A stretch of DNA of 64,000 nucleotides from positions 5,428,441 through 5,492,440 of the forward strand of contig NC_092368.1 of the NCBI RefSeq assembly GCF_030848805.1, given 5' to 3'. This document shows, one piece after another, positions 1 through 11,505 of the stretch. A program made the position numbers and the translations under genes. The notes under the pieces were generated by a model, which was not told the DNA's origin, searched no databases, and was given only the letters and a program-made list of their open reading frames with translations. Within the stretch, counting starts at the first letter, position 1. Every line of letters starts with the position of its first letter. The DNA comes from Temnothorax longispinosus (Eukaryota; Arthropoda; Insecta; Hymenoptera; Formicidae).

Positions 1-356
1 AGACGTTTCGACTTTCCGACGACCGATGCACCCACGTGCGCCTATCTCGCGGTTTATCATCGACGCCCACGCGGGACCACGTCGGAGCCGCGTTGTTGTC
101 GCACGTAAATCAAAATTGCAGGCGCCATCTTGTCGGTCCGCTTTCTCCTCTCCCAATACGACGGACACGCCGCGGGATAAATGCCGGAGCTGTGACTGTT
201 ACGTGTCATATCGCTCGAAATATCAATTACTCAATATTTTTATGCGGAAATTTATTTTCGTCGAGATTAAAATGTGTTAAAATACTCTTGATAATATTGC
301 ATTTAAAAAATATCGATTGAAAAACACATGAACATATAAAGATTGTTTATATATTG

Positions 357-381
357 CGTGTGTGCGTGTGTGCGTGTGTGT
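357..381. repeat. GT-rich microsatellite, (GTGTGC)-type
   Basis: A short run of alternating GT and GC dinucleotides. It is purine/pyrimidine alternating and has no associated gene. Confidence 0.8.
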
Positions 382-3300
382 ATTATAAGTTATTTATAAT
401 TAATCTTTAAATCTCGAAAATTGCAAGAAATTTGTGGATTTACGCACCTTACGGAGGCACAAATGATTAAGTCTCTTACTTCTCAAGAAAGCAGAGTTTT
501 CAGAGTTTTACTGTTTTCTATCATTGCGGCAAATTTGACAATGTCACAGAATTATCGGACACACTCACCACGTTTAGGCAACACGACAGTCGTAAGAAAC
601 CCATTCGGAACACGCCACGAAACGGCAGCCGACCCTGACGAGAAGACGTGCTTGCGTACCCGCTTATTTCGCAAATCCCGGCTATTGTAGTCGCTTAAAT
701 GGTCGACCGAGTGTGTCTTTCTCCCTGGATCGCGGTGACACAATGCTCGGTATCATCGAGGCCTGTTTACATAACCCGGCATCTGTCACAACTATTTGTG
801 TGTCCGGAGACATAAATTCCTTCCCGAGGCTCCGGTCCTAGCGGCTTAAGTTGTCGTACCTTTTGTCGCGCTACCGGCTTCTGCGTCCCTCTCTTCATGG
901 TCATGCTCGAGTGCTCCGGATCAGCAAACACGCACAGGCGCGTCCTGTTCCGCGAGAGATTTCGTCGAGCGTGTATCTCGGGTCCCTCTGATACGTTTTA
1001 TATATTTTTGTTTCGAAAGAAGCCGCTCTATACACGACTAAGTCGATGGGACATTGTGAATATTCCTTAGGATTTGTCGAGTATGAAAGTAGTTCGGATA
1101 TATACGTGTACTTTAAAATGTAAAATTCTCCACACAATTGGAATATAAAATTCGTTGGTTACACGGAATGGTTTGCGGAATTCGAGGTTTAAAATTTTCG
1201 TTTCACTTTGATATGAGATTGGAAAAGATTTAATGGATATGTGATATTTTCGTATTCTCCATTCATTGAAATTTTAGATGAAATTTTAAACTACCATTTT
1301 GAACCCCTAAACTTTCCAATTTTTCAATTCATGAATATTCCATTAAATAGTTTAAAACTATCAAATATGCACCTTTTATGAAAGCCTTCTATATGTCGTA
1401 TCGAATATTTGTCAGATCCTCTTTAATGAAATGACTAATTATTTCTTGAATTACTTTTTATACTACAACATGAATCATGTTTCCCAGACGAAAAATTTAA
1501 ACTAAATCGAACGGGTAACCAATTTTTCTTCGAGCGGGCAATCCGGTCAGCTCAAAATCGTTATGTTATTCCAAGCGATCGGCGTTCTCAAAAATGAGAG
1601 AGCCGTTACCGCTCGTAGCCTATCACTATCGGTATACCTGCCTTGATTCACGACTGGCTTTAGCCAAAAGCAAATGGTAGACAGCGGACGGATTGCGGAT
1701 CAAATTACAGGCTCGGCAATCCTGTAGCACACGTAGTATATATATATGTATGTCAGATTATATATAAGGTGGCTTAAACTCATCGCGAGGTCTTCTAGCC
1801 GTAGACAACAGAGTCCGAATCAGGTTGAATCAACGATCTCAGTTGCAAGCACCTGAAAATTTTAAAGATTTCGGCAAATTAATCAACTAAACTTTGTCGC
1901 TATAAAAATCGGATTTAAAGTTCAATTCTCAAAATATTTAAAGTTAAAAATTGTGACAGAGAAAACGAATCGGTCGATAAAGTTGTCGGTGAAAACTAGC
2001 TGTCTTCAGAGTCATGAAAGAATTGTAGAACTCCTCTGGCACACCGTGTATATAATGGGGTTACAATGGCTGTGCCTACATTCCCTTCATTATATCGTAG
2101 TACCGCGGCATTATGTCGTCGACTCGACTGCCTCGCCATGGGACAATGACGCATAACTCGAATAATAAATCCGTCGCGATGGCGATGTCGCGCCGATGAC
2201 TTATGCGAAGTCGAAGCTCCCGGTGACAAACAATGTTCGCATATACACGACAATAAATATCGATACGCGTACCGGCATTTGCCGGGAGTTATCAGCCTCT
2301 TGTAATAAATAAATGTAAGCTTGGGGCAGCGCTTGAAATATCGACACTGCTAATGAATTTTCCATGCATTATGCTTTAGGCTTAACATCGATTTTACACG
2401 TGGCACAAATTACCCCGTGATGAATCGCGTACAAAAAATAATATAAAATGCGTTGACTAAAGAAAAGTTTCGCTCTGCGCTTTTATCACTTTCAAAATTA
2501 TCCGCAAAAATTATTTGCTCCGAAAATAGAAATATAGAAAAAATGATCTTAATCCGATCGTTCTTTAAGCATAAACGTTTCAGCTATTCAAACATTTTTC
2601 TTGATATAAAAATATACAAAAATTGAACATAACATAGAATAAAGTATACGACGCGAATAAATGATTCATATTTTATCTACGCAATAGATAAGTGCGAGAG
2701 GTCTAGAAGAGAAGTTACTGCGAATACCGGGGGCAACGTCGCTTCGCGAAATTCCGAGCACATCATTCGGGAAGTTCGCGAAACTTGGTGCAGCCGCGTA
2801 AATATACATCATCGGCTTCCGACTGGCGCCTCGTCGATCGATAAAGCATTTCGATTTTTTTCCCCCGCAGAGATACGATACGCATATTTCTAGCGATCGA
2901 CCGCACATGCAACGCTCCGCCGACTCGCACCTTTGCACGTAACTCCAGCAGTAAACGCATAACTTCCGGTAAGTTTGCACGCCGAACGTGCGATTCGTGG
3001 CCCTGGTAAACATGAGTTATTCCGTTATCGGAGTGAGACTGCATTAGCGTTTCCGCGTAAATATTTCTCTCTTGCGCGCCGCTTACATTTTTCGATCTTT
3101 TTTCTCTTTTTCTGAAGAATGTCCGTTACTTACACAGAAAACTCGCGTTATCGATAAAAACCGGACGAAGTCGAGTACTCACTTGCGGTTCATATAAGAA
3201 TGTTCATAAGAATTTATGGTCTAAGGAAGGCTCAAAGAATGAAGATTCTTGAACAACCAAGAGATAATATACTCGCCCAGAGCATATTTTACCATAGCGA

Positions 3301-5390
3301 TTCGACTCAAAATCTCGATAAACGAAGCTCTGAGATATGGACTCGGCCATCAAATACTCCATCAAATCGAGTCACAAGAATGACGTCGTATTTCCTTCAT
3401 TTTTCCGGCCGGGGAACACGCGGGAGACTTCCTGTCGTTCGCAAATGGAGAAGGGCAGACCCTATACGAAACTCGAGACGTCGTTAATGGAAAGGCAAAG
3501 TATGTCCGCCGTGCTTCCCAGCAACTCAGTCGAAACTGAGCTAACTCAGACACGGTCGGAATTATCGCGATTCTCTTTCGGCGGTCGGTGTCTCCTCCGT
3601 CCCTACTCCGCGCTTATTTGCGTACTTCGGTGGCGCACTTCATATGGTAATTTTAAACGGTTACACGTCATCTCATATTTCCGTGACGGAGTATTGAGCG
3701 CCCTAGACCGCCTAGACGCGAGGAACACTCCGCCAACTTCGTACTTCATCGTATCGACGTGTCGATATAACTTCGACGTCTCTCCCTCCTTCGCTTCGTC
3801 AGTTAATTATACGGAGATAATGTGATATTCTTTGAGTCGACATGAAATGTTAATTAACGGGGTCACGTATTCATGAATCAGTGAATCTGCATTAATTAAA
3901 ACACCCATCCATTCTTTTCTAATTATTTCTGCCGGTTTCTTTTCTATACATATGATTTTTTTTCTGTTTCTGTAAGTCCTTAGAATTTCTCGTTTGCGCA
4001 TACATTTGTTTCTCTGGTTTTTCTGGTAATATTTCCCGCGCCTATTACTCCCGGAGGCCAGGAATGTCCGACGTATCGCAGCGCAAAAATGGTACTCTTG
4101 TATCCTCGCGGGCCACGTAAATATTAATATCAAAAAGATAACGCGCTCGCACATAAACTATCACATCGAGTGTGATAAGTCGATTTAATAGAAAACTGTT
4201 ATAAATTTACTATTAATTTTACACCAAATCTTAATTAGTCGGTACTCAGAGACATAGTTAATAGAAAACGTTATCTTGCTATTGATTGTTTTTTGTCTAA
4301 AAATTAAATAAGATTGGATTTACATTTTTCGGACGTGTGTCAAATAAATAATAATATTATTAGATGCATCATATTTTCTTCGATTTAAACAAGAAGCACT
4401 TAAATTTTGCGTCTACACACGCTTCTAAACTTGCGAGAATCACGAATACCTTTTGACCAAAGATCGGAAAAACTGGCATATACGGAGATAATCCGAATGG
4501 CATTTCACGAGCGAAGGAAATATAAATCGCCCTTTTGCGTCTTGGAAGTATATGGGCGACGATGTATCGATCAAAGCCGGAAAGTTCGCGCGACATCTTG
4601 AATATTACCACTAAATCTCGAAGCTCGTAATGCAGACGTTTTGAAATGGTTTCCAGACTGGCTGTTATACGTGTCGTTTCCCACCGACGCCGACGCCGCG
4701 ACGTCAAAAAACGGCCGATCGCGTCATAAAATATCGCACTTGTACTGTGTTACAGATAGAAGGGCGATATTTATGAAATGAGTGTTTCGTGTAATGAGAT
4801 CGCGTTTGCTAATCCAATATCGTTGTTTCCATACTGTCTGCGTATTCGTATGGAAATTTTATATCCCGAAACATGTTCGCTTTACCGCTGCTTGATGTTT
4901 CAATTTACATTCCAAATATGGCGATTAAGATAATACGAAAATTTAATAATCGATAGTGCATACAAAATTTCAATTTTATCATGTCGTATGCAATCAATAG
5001 CTAATAAAGACAGTTTACTTTTGCTATTACGTACACTTCGTTAATTTCTTTTACAAGATAAAAAATTCCTATCTTGTCAAGTCCAGGTGTCCAAGAGAAT
5101 TTAATTCGTTTCTAATTCCTTTGACTTCTCCTCCGCGTATGTCCCGGCCGACAGAGTTACGAAAATTCGCGGTAACACGACTACACACTCGACGCTACCG
5201 GAAAGATGTTCGCACAGCAAGGTATATCCGTGTTGCTGCCGCCTTGCGTTGCGTGTTAAGAACCATTGAATTAGCCGAGACGTTGGAAACCATCGTCGGA
5301 ACGCTTCATTTTTTTAACCAGGCCGCGTCCTGTGGGACACTTTCTGTTTCCTGGATAATTCGTTGCTTACATGGCGCGGTGGTTGTCGCG

Positions 5391-5443
5391 GCGACGACGA
5401 TGGCGACGACAACGACGACGACGACGACGACGATGACGACGAA
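5391..5443. repeat. (CGA)n trinucleotide microsatellite
   Basis: Imperfect CGA/ACG triplet repeat of about 17 units with a few ATG and AAC interruptions. It lies at the end of a plus-strand open frame (5121-5459), where it would encode polythreonine. That frame has no other coding evidence, so the repeat is taken as a simple noncoding microsatellite. Confidence 0.85.
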
Positions 5444-8073
5444 GAGGAGGAGAAAATAATTCAATCTCACGTGTCATAGAGAATCCGAGGGTCAAAAAGG
5501 TGGCCACCGTGCATTCCACAACCAGTATCCCTCGGGATAAATCTTGCTAATTCAGTTGCACACCACAGGGAAAAAGGAATTATTCACTCATTATGATAAT
5601 TTTAATGCAAGCATTTTATATATTCATGTGGTGTAGAAGAAAATCTAGTCTTTATATTTCAGTTAATAATAGTAATATAAAAAAGTATACAAAATATCCA
5701 GTAAATCATACAACTTTTGAGCTATAAATACAAGAATAATACAAAATTTAGAAAAAATTAAAAAACACTTATTAATTAAGATAATTGTAGAAAAAATTAA
5801 ATTTGCCATTAAATACGAGAATTAAATTTTCTATTAAATTGTAGGAAGAATCTTGATGATAAGATAATAAAATGTATCCTTATAAGAAGTCGAAATATTA
5901 ATAAAGAAAATTCTACAATTTTTTAATGCAATTTTCTCTAAATATGCAATTAAAATATGCGAAACAAATAAGTAAAAATGCACGGATTTTCGCAAGTCTA
6001 AAACACCGATGAAGACGTTAAAAACATAGCGTGATCGCGAGCCAAGAGAGTTCATGATAAGAGGAACTCATGAAACATGCGCGCATACTTCTTTTTCGTT
6101 CATCGTATATACCGTGAGTATACGCGGGCTCTTCGTACCCCCCTTTCACTCCTTTCTGTCTCGCTCGCCTGGAAAGAGCCCCTTAACGCCCGCGGCGAAC
6201 CTTCCGTCGTCGTGTACCTACATAATTTATGAGGATCAAAAAACGCGAAAAAGTTAATCAGCCGACCACGCCATCGCCCACCGCCGTCCCTTCGTCTTCC
6301 AGCTTCCAGTCTCGTCTACACCTGCTCCACACCACGTTGTCCCCTTTCACCACTTCCACCTCGTCGTCGTCCTTTGCGAGAGTTTGCTCTCGGCCCTTTC
6401 GCCCGGGTCTTCCCCGTTCCTTGGGAGCTTTGTCCCGGCTCTTCCCTGAAGTTCGCATTAATTTCTACCTCGTTTGTGGCGTCCGCAACCTCTTCCGCGA
6501 CGTCCCCTCCCCTATCTTTCTCTTTTCGATTTTTTTTCTCCACCGTCTATGGCGTCGTCGCCCTGTTGCGACTTTATAATGTCCTGGCAGGAGGTTCGCA
6601 TAAATCCAGACGTCGTCTCGCTTTCAGCTCCTCTTCCGGCGCGGACGTCTTTTAATATGTTCTGTTTACCCATCACGACCCTATTTACGCTTCTCTTCGC
6701 GCCGCGATTTATGTGCTTCTGTCGTTTTATTGTCTATTAGCAAAAATAGGGAAATTCCAAGTCCTCATTTAGTTCCACTGGATAATATCATCGCTCTTTT
6801 AAGTATGTCCGAAGAAAGTGTTACTTGTAATAATTTTACGTATGAAAATATTATCGTAAAAAATAATAGCGATATAAAATAATAAAACAATATAATATAT
6901 ATAAAATATTTCAGATATCCGGCGTAGTTGTACTATATAGCTACTCGATATTCGACTTCACCTTCTCCGCGGCGTTCTCCATCAAGATTTACCTACCGTG
7001 CCAAGTTAAATTCTCTATTAGCGCCCGGAATTTCCCCCGCGTTCTTATTTACTGCTCGGGCGCCGGAGCGTCTAATTAAAAAGGTGGAGGAGGCGCGGCA
7101 GGGGACGATAAAGCGGGAAAGAGCAACCGGCCCCCTGTCGAGAGATTAAAATTTACAGCGTTCTAATCGGGACCACCTAACTCACGGGGGTCAATGAGTG
7201 GAATGATTTGTAGAAGTCAAAGAGGACCGATCTGAATTCTCACTTCTGAGATGCTCTTGCATTTCATCTATCGTCATACTCGTATTCCTTGACGGATTGA
7301 AAATTATTATTACTATCGTAGTAATTCTTATGGAATCAAAATATTCGAATGGAAATTGATATTAACTATTACGATCGACTTGTTTTGCTCAGTTTCTCTG
7401 TCTGTCTCATAATTTATTCTGCCGAGAGAGGTTTTGTACATGTTAAATACTGCTACTTGTGTGTAATTTTTCATATTCGGCGAAATAAAATATAAAATTT
7501 CAAGAAAGCAATTGACTGAAACGTCGGCGAGAAACAAGCAAGCTCCAGTGAGAGAATCGCTTTCTAGACTTTCTAGAGGGCAGTATCTCCTGGCACAGAG
7601 CGTGGTATGTCGTTATAGTATTTCTCCTGAAAAGAAATTTTCATAAAGAAACTCTCTTAGGATCATCTTCTGCAAAATTGCCGTTGGTTTATTCGCAAAC
7701 AAATCCACGTTTACCGCGAGACAGCCTGCAGCCGCTTGAATAGGTCGAATTGAGATTTTACCCGGGATTACTGTTCATCATCCACATTAGGAAACTTTCT
7801 CAAGACGTGGCCGCCGGCTATGACTGGCGCGGAACGAAGCGAAGAACAATTTGCATAGATGCTAATTATGCAACTGTCTACCTGCGGCAGCCTAGAAATT
7901 ACTTCGCGACAACGCATTCGCGGTATTGACAATAATTCTCAAGATAACGAGTTTTCGCGCATTTTCATTCGTATTCTCAATAAGACGAGCTCGAAGGATT
8001 ACTAGTTAAATAGTTCTAAAATTGTCACTTTGAATAACGCCACATTGTACATACATACGATATTACGTTAGTA

Positions 8074-8290
8074 CAGAGGTGGCTTTTTTAACCGACTTCA
8101 AAAAGGAGGTTCTCAATTTGGCGAGTATGTATGTGGGTATGTTTTTCTCTAAAACTACTGGACGGATTTGGATGCAGTTTTCACTGTCCTATAGAGCAAT
8201 CCTCCAAGAAGGTATTAGTAAATATTGCGTTAGAACTTCTGGGTACGGAGCAGTAAGGAAATATGGAAAATAAATTGCAAACAAATAATG

Positions 8291-8322
<32 letters not shown>
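8074..8322 (+). repeat. Dispersed insect-type repeat ending in (AT)n
   Basis: The segment starts TTTTTTAACCGACTTCAAAA followed by GGAGGTTCTCAATTTG. From memory this matches a sequence widely dispersed in insect genomes, usually near ends of transposable elements. It continues with a CT-ACTGGACGGATTTGGATG type core and ends in an (AT)n run at 8293-8322. The 64-codon frame inside (8079-8273) is not interpreted as a gene. It abuts the 3' side of the minus-strand pseudogene at 8580-9454, so it may be a separate insertion or the tail of the same mobile unit; the sequence alone does not decide. Confidence 0.5.
8293..8322. repeat. (AT)n microsatellite
   Basis: Fifteen uninterrupted AT units at the right end of the dispersed repeat. 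A tail of this type is common at 3' ends of non-LTR-derived repeats, but no target-site duplication was identified. Confidence 0.9.
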
Positions 8323-8325
<3 letters not shown>

Positions 8326-8436
8326 AACTCAAGTTCTTTGTAGAACCTAGAGAACTAGCAGCGACCGGTAGAGACTGCCGTGTGCTTGTTAGAACTCTTC
8401 GCTCCGCTCCGCGCGTAGCCTAGTAGCTCTTGTTGC

Positions 8437-8463
8437 AAATATCTCAAATAATATGAGATATTT
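8437..8463. repeat. Short perfect hairpin, 10-bp arms
   Basis: AAATATCTCA and TGAGATATTT are exact reverse complements separated by 7 nt. The hairpin lies downstream of the minus-strand pseudogene's stop, between it and the (AT)n repeat. It could act as a structured 3' end or be the end of a mobile unit; no function can be assigned. Confidence 0.7.
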
Positions 8464-8579
8464 AAAAAAATTCATAAGAACATTTTTTGTAGATATTTGT
8501 CCGTTCTACAACTTTGATCTTTACAAAAATTTCAAAATTCATCGTATTTGTGGAGAAAAACAAATTTGTTTATAAATTA

Positions 8580-9454
8580 TTAATAAAAAACATACTTAGG
8601 GATAGCGGAAAATGGCGGAATTTGAATATGTTGTTCAGTATATTTTTCTGAACATAATGACGTAATAAAATCTTGTGTTGCAATTTTTTCTAAGTCTAAT
8701 CCTATTTTGACTGGACTACAGTGGCTTTTTGAAGGGACGTACCCAACCCTGTACGTCGTCCGCTTTCAGTCTCTGCACGCGCAGTCGGTCCTATTAACTC
8801 GTCCATTTCGTTTCCCAGACCCCTGGACGTTGAAGGCAATTCCCAAAAATTTATATCTCTACGTCGTTCGCCTTCAGTCTCTGCACGCGCAGTCGGTCCT
8901 ATTAACTCGTCCATTTTGTTTCCCAGACCCCTGGACGTTGAAGGCAATTCCCAAAAATTTATATTTCTACGTCGTCCGCCTTCAGTCTCTGCACGCGCAG
9001 TCGGTCCTATTAACTCGTCCAGCACCTCGTTTCCCAGACCCCTGGACGTTGAAGGCAATTCCCAAAAATTTATATCTCTACGTCGTGCGCCTTCAGTCTC
9101 TGCACGCGCAGTCGGTCCTATTAACTCGTCCATTTCGTCACCAGACCTATCCATCTTCGATTTCTTTCTCGGCGGTCTATCATCATCCTCTTCTTTCTCT
9201 TCTTTATCATATTCACTGCTATTGTGTAAGTCTTTTCCTTCAGGTTCTTTATCTTCCGATTTGACTTTTTCTGCCCTGTCTCGCTTCGGGCCTTTATTTT
9301 CTTAGTCATTCCGGTAGTTTCTATGCTCATTTGCATGCTGTTCCATGCCTTCACGGTCGTTAATTGAAAATATTTTACCGCACACTTCACATTTTTCAAA
9401 AGGCACTGAAATATTCTTAAATAAATTGTCAAATATCTTGTTGTTCGAACTCAT
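8580..9454 (-). pseudogene. Broken gene: C2H2-like zinc finger plus 36-residue tandem repeats (unrecognised family)
   Basis: Read on the minus strand from ATG at 9454. Residues 1-50 contain CEVCGKIF and HANEH, giving Cys22, Cys25, His40 and His44: a C2H2-like finger with a 14-residue loop instead of the usual 12. An in-frame TAA at codon 51 (9302-9304) breaks the frame. The same frame then continues through a Lys/Glu/Asp-rich linker with a PPRKKSK nuclear-localisation-like patch. From codon 109 come three full 36-37-residue repeats and a partial fourth, each starting DELIGPTARAETEG and containing INFWELPSTSRGLG. Where the partial repeat ends (8753/8754) the coding-like sequence moves to another frame and runs 57 codons, including IATQDFITSLCSEKYTEQH, to a TAA at 8580-8582. 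The alternative is a real gene with an intron, or readthrough. Nuclear nucleic-acid binding is inferred only from the finger and basic patch. Confidence 0.6.
8754..9130 (-). repeat. 108/111-bp tandem repeat array inside the zinc-finger pseudogene
   Basis: Repeat starts on the minus strand fall at 9130, 9019, 8911 and 8803, giving periods of 111, 108 and 108 bp plus a partial fourth unit of about 50 bp. Units are nearly identical. The 111-bp unit differs by one extra codon. All periods are multiples of three, so the array keeps one reading frame on the minus strand, consistent with a coding repeat. The opposite strand is also open across the array (8707-9264), which is a by-product of the repetition. 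Confidence 0.9.
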
Positions 9455-9459
9455 TGTAT

Positions 9460-11421
9460 ATCCGGTGTATATCGTGTCTATATGATATCATATGCAAAAT
9501 TAATAGTTATCTTAGATGCTAACGAGTATAAATCGCGAGATTACAACATATCGGACTTGATAATTTATCGAAAATGATTTGGGATATACGGAATATACAT
9601 ACGCACACACAAAATACCCGTCATACATTTATTTTGATTTGTTAAATATTTTATAGCTTGTGTGTTGACGCACGCGGTGCTTGGCGCTCAACGTTCGTTC
9701 GTTGTTTACGTCGCGGCGTCGGCGTGCGCGCGCGGGCGTGGGCGCGCGGTCGCTCCTTTGCAATATCGTCGTTGAAACTCGAGCCGGTAGGCAGCAGCGC
9801 GTGCCGCTCCGTGCTTCGTATTATCATCCCTTTAAATACGATCATTCTTTGCGCAGCGATTATCAGCTTATTCGAATGTACTAATCTACCCGATTGCTGA
9901 TTTACTTCGAGACATCATAGAAACAAACGATGAATTTACTCAAGCAGGTAGGTATATTGCTCGAATTTATTAATTTCGATTGAAATAGGGAATCGGAGCA
10001 AAGAGCGAGTGTCACTGTTTCGTGTCTACGGGCGATAATTATATATTAACGATGTTTGCTCCTTGCGAATCAGATATATCTTCGTTTCGTACGTTTTGAA
10101 TTTTTCATTAAATGCAGCTTTTTCATCTGTCTCGAATTAAAAGCGCAGAGAATAATGCTCACGTTGCCGGATGAAATTATTTTAGTAACCGAAAGCCATG
10201 ATATATATCAATATTAAGATAATCTGGCAGTCGGCACCTTTAATGATGGTTACTACGGTTCTTACGGCTCTAATAACTGTTGTCAAGGCAGAATAATTGT
10301 ATAGAATTAACAACTCATACATAATATAATGTAAGAAGCAAGACTTTTTTTGCACAATATGTGCTAGAAGGAGGCCAAGATATAAATTGTTAATGTGATT
10401 GATTTATTTTCTACTGAAAATATGTATAATCTCTTGTCTTTGTATGTTTTTGCATGTCTTAATTATAATCTGTGATCGCGCAACAGCAGAGTTTTGATAC
10501 TAATGATACAGCAACACGTATAATTATATTATTTAAGGCAGACTACGTAATAAACGAATAATTTAGATTTAATTGAGACATCAGCATTTCGATCTATTTA
10601 TGACTGTGCGACGACGTATAAACAGTTATGAATTTTATATAAAAAATAGAATTTAATATTTTGGCCTGCAAAACAGAGTTTGTTTGACGGAGTGCGTCGA
10701 TAAAATAAAGTAAAGCTGGCGAACAAGGGGCGAATGTATGTATATGAAAATACAATACAGCGGTCAACAAATTTATTTCACGTTTAGCCCGTTGACAATA
10801 TCTCTTTTATCTTGTCGAAATTGAAATCGCAAAATATATCCGAGGGCTAGAATGTAGTTCAATTGCACTACAATCGTATGCAGAAAGGGCTTTTTGCGGC
10901 CATATAGTGCCAGTCAGTTTTAGCGATTTATTTAATTCCCAGAATGTTCATGTAAATAGTTGAAATGTCTGCAGTTGCAAATATCCCACGGACACACGAA
11001 ATTGATTTTCGGCCTATCGGCCTACGCACGATAGTACGTGTAATATTATAATCTATCGGACTTTAGCCTATTACTTATTTAATTACTCATTGGCCGAACT
11101 GCATGCGTTTCTCTATTTGGACGACCTACGTCCAAAATGAGCATAGTGAATGCTCCGAGCATTGCTATAATTGCATCAAGCGAATTGCATTTAATCGATT
11201 ACACGACTGACTAATGATAGTGTTCCGACCTGGAAAATTAGAGATAGTAACAAGAATAACCAAATTAAAATTGAAAATAAAAGATAAATCAGGGCTGCTG
11301 TGAGTAATCGATAATTTGTAATGTACTTGCACCACAACTACTCGATTAATTCATATACAATTTAATCTTTGCTAACTTTGTTCGATTATACTCGAGTAAT
11401 CATTCGTTTGTTAACACTTAC
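9460..11421. other. Anonymous region upstream of the zinc-finger pseudogene
   Basis: No gene is recognised. A GC-rich patch at about 9660-9800 contains an alternating CG/GC run (GTGCGCGCGCGGGCGTGGGC). It lies 200-350 bp upstream of the pseudogene ATG and could be its former promoter or simply CpG-rich DNA. The rest, 9900-11400, is AT-rich and featureless. Confidence 0.4.
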
Positions 11422-11505
11422 GAATAGAACGAACATATTTCCCTCATTTGTTCCCATATTTTCCAATGTGACGGGTACAACCTTTCCGATTTCCAACGAA
11501 TCATC
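11422..11505 (-). CDS. Candidate internal coding exon, 84 nt
   Basis: On the minus strand an acceptor TTTCTGGTTGCAG is followed by 84 nt (28 codons, no stop) and a consensus donor GTAAGTGTT. The phase-0 frame begins DDSLEIGKVVPVTLENM and ends FVLF. A second frame is also open and the third is closed. The length is a multiple of three, so skipping it would keep frame. No family is recognised and no neighbouring exon could be joined with confidence. A chance splice-site pair is possible. Confidence 0.35.

Larger units (their letters stand above)
1..8070. other. Anonymous noncoding region
   Basis: No recognisable gene, RNA or transposon protein is visible. The sequence alternates AT-rich stretches (about 1140-1500, 4160-4380, 5560-6000, 6770-6920) with GC-richer CpG-containing ones. 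The longest open frames (for example 3337-3825 plus) show no known domain and overlap open frames on the other strand, as expected by chance in CpG-rich DNA. A weak exon-like block on the minus strand near 567-632 (acceptor TCTCGTCAG, donor GTGAGT) was seen but is not convincing. Likely intergenic or intronic. Confidence 0.5.

Noticed and set aside
567..632. Minus-strand exon with donor GTGAGTGTG
   Set aside because: Short, two frames open, nothing else nearby to join it to.
8707..9305. Long plus-strand open frames across the tandem array
   Set aside because: Shadows: a repeat whose period is a multiple of three keeps other frames open too. The minus strand carries the zinc finger, linker and non-repeat C-terminal block.
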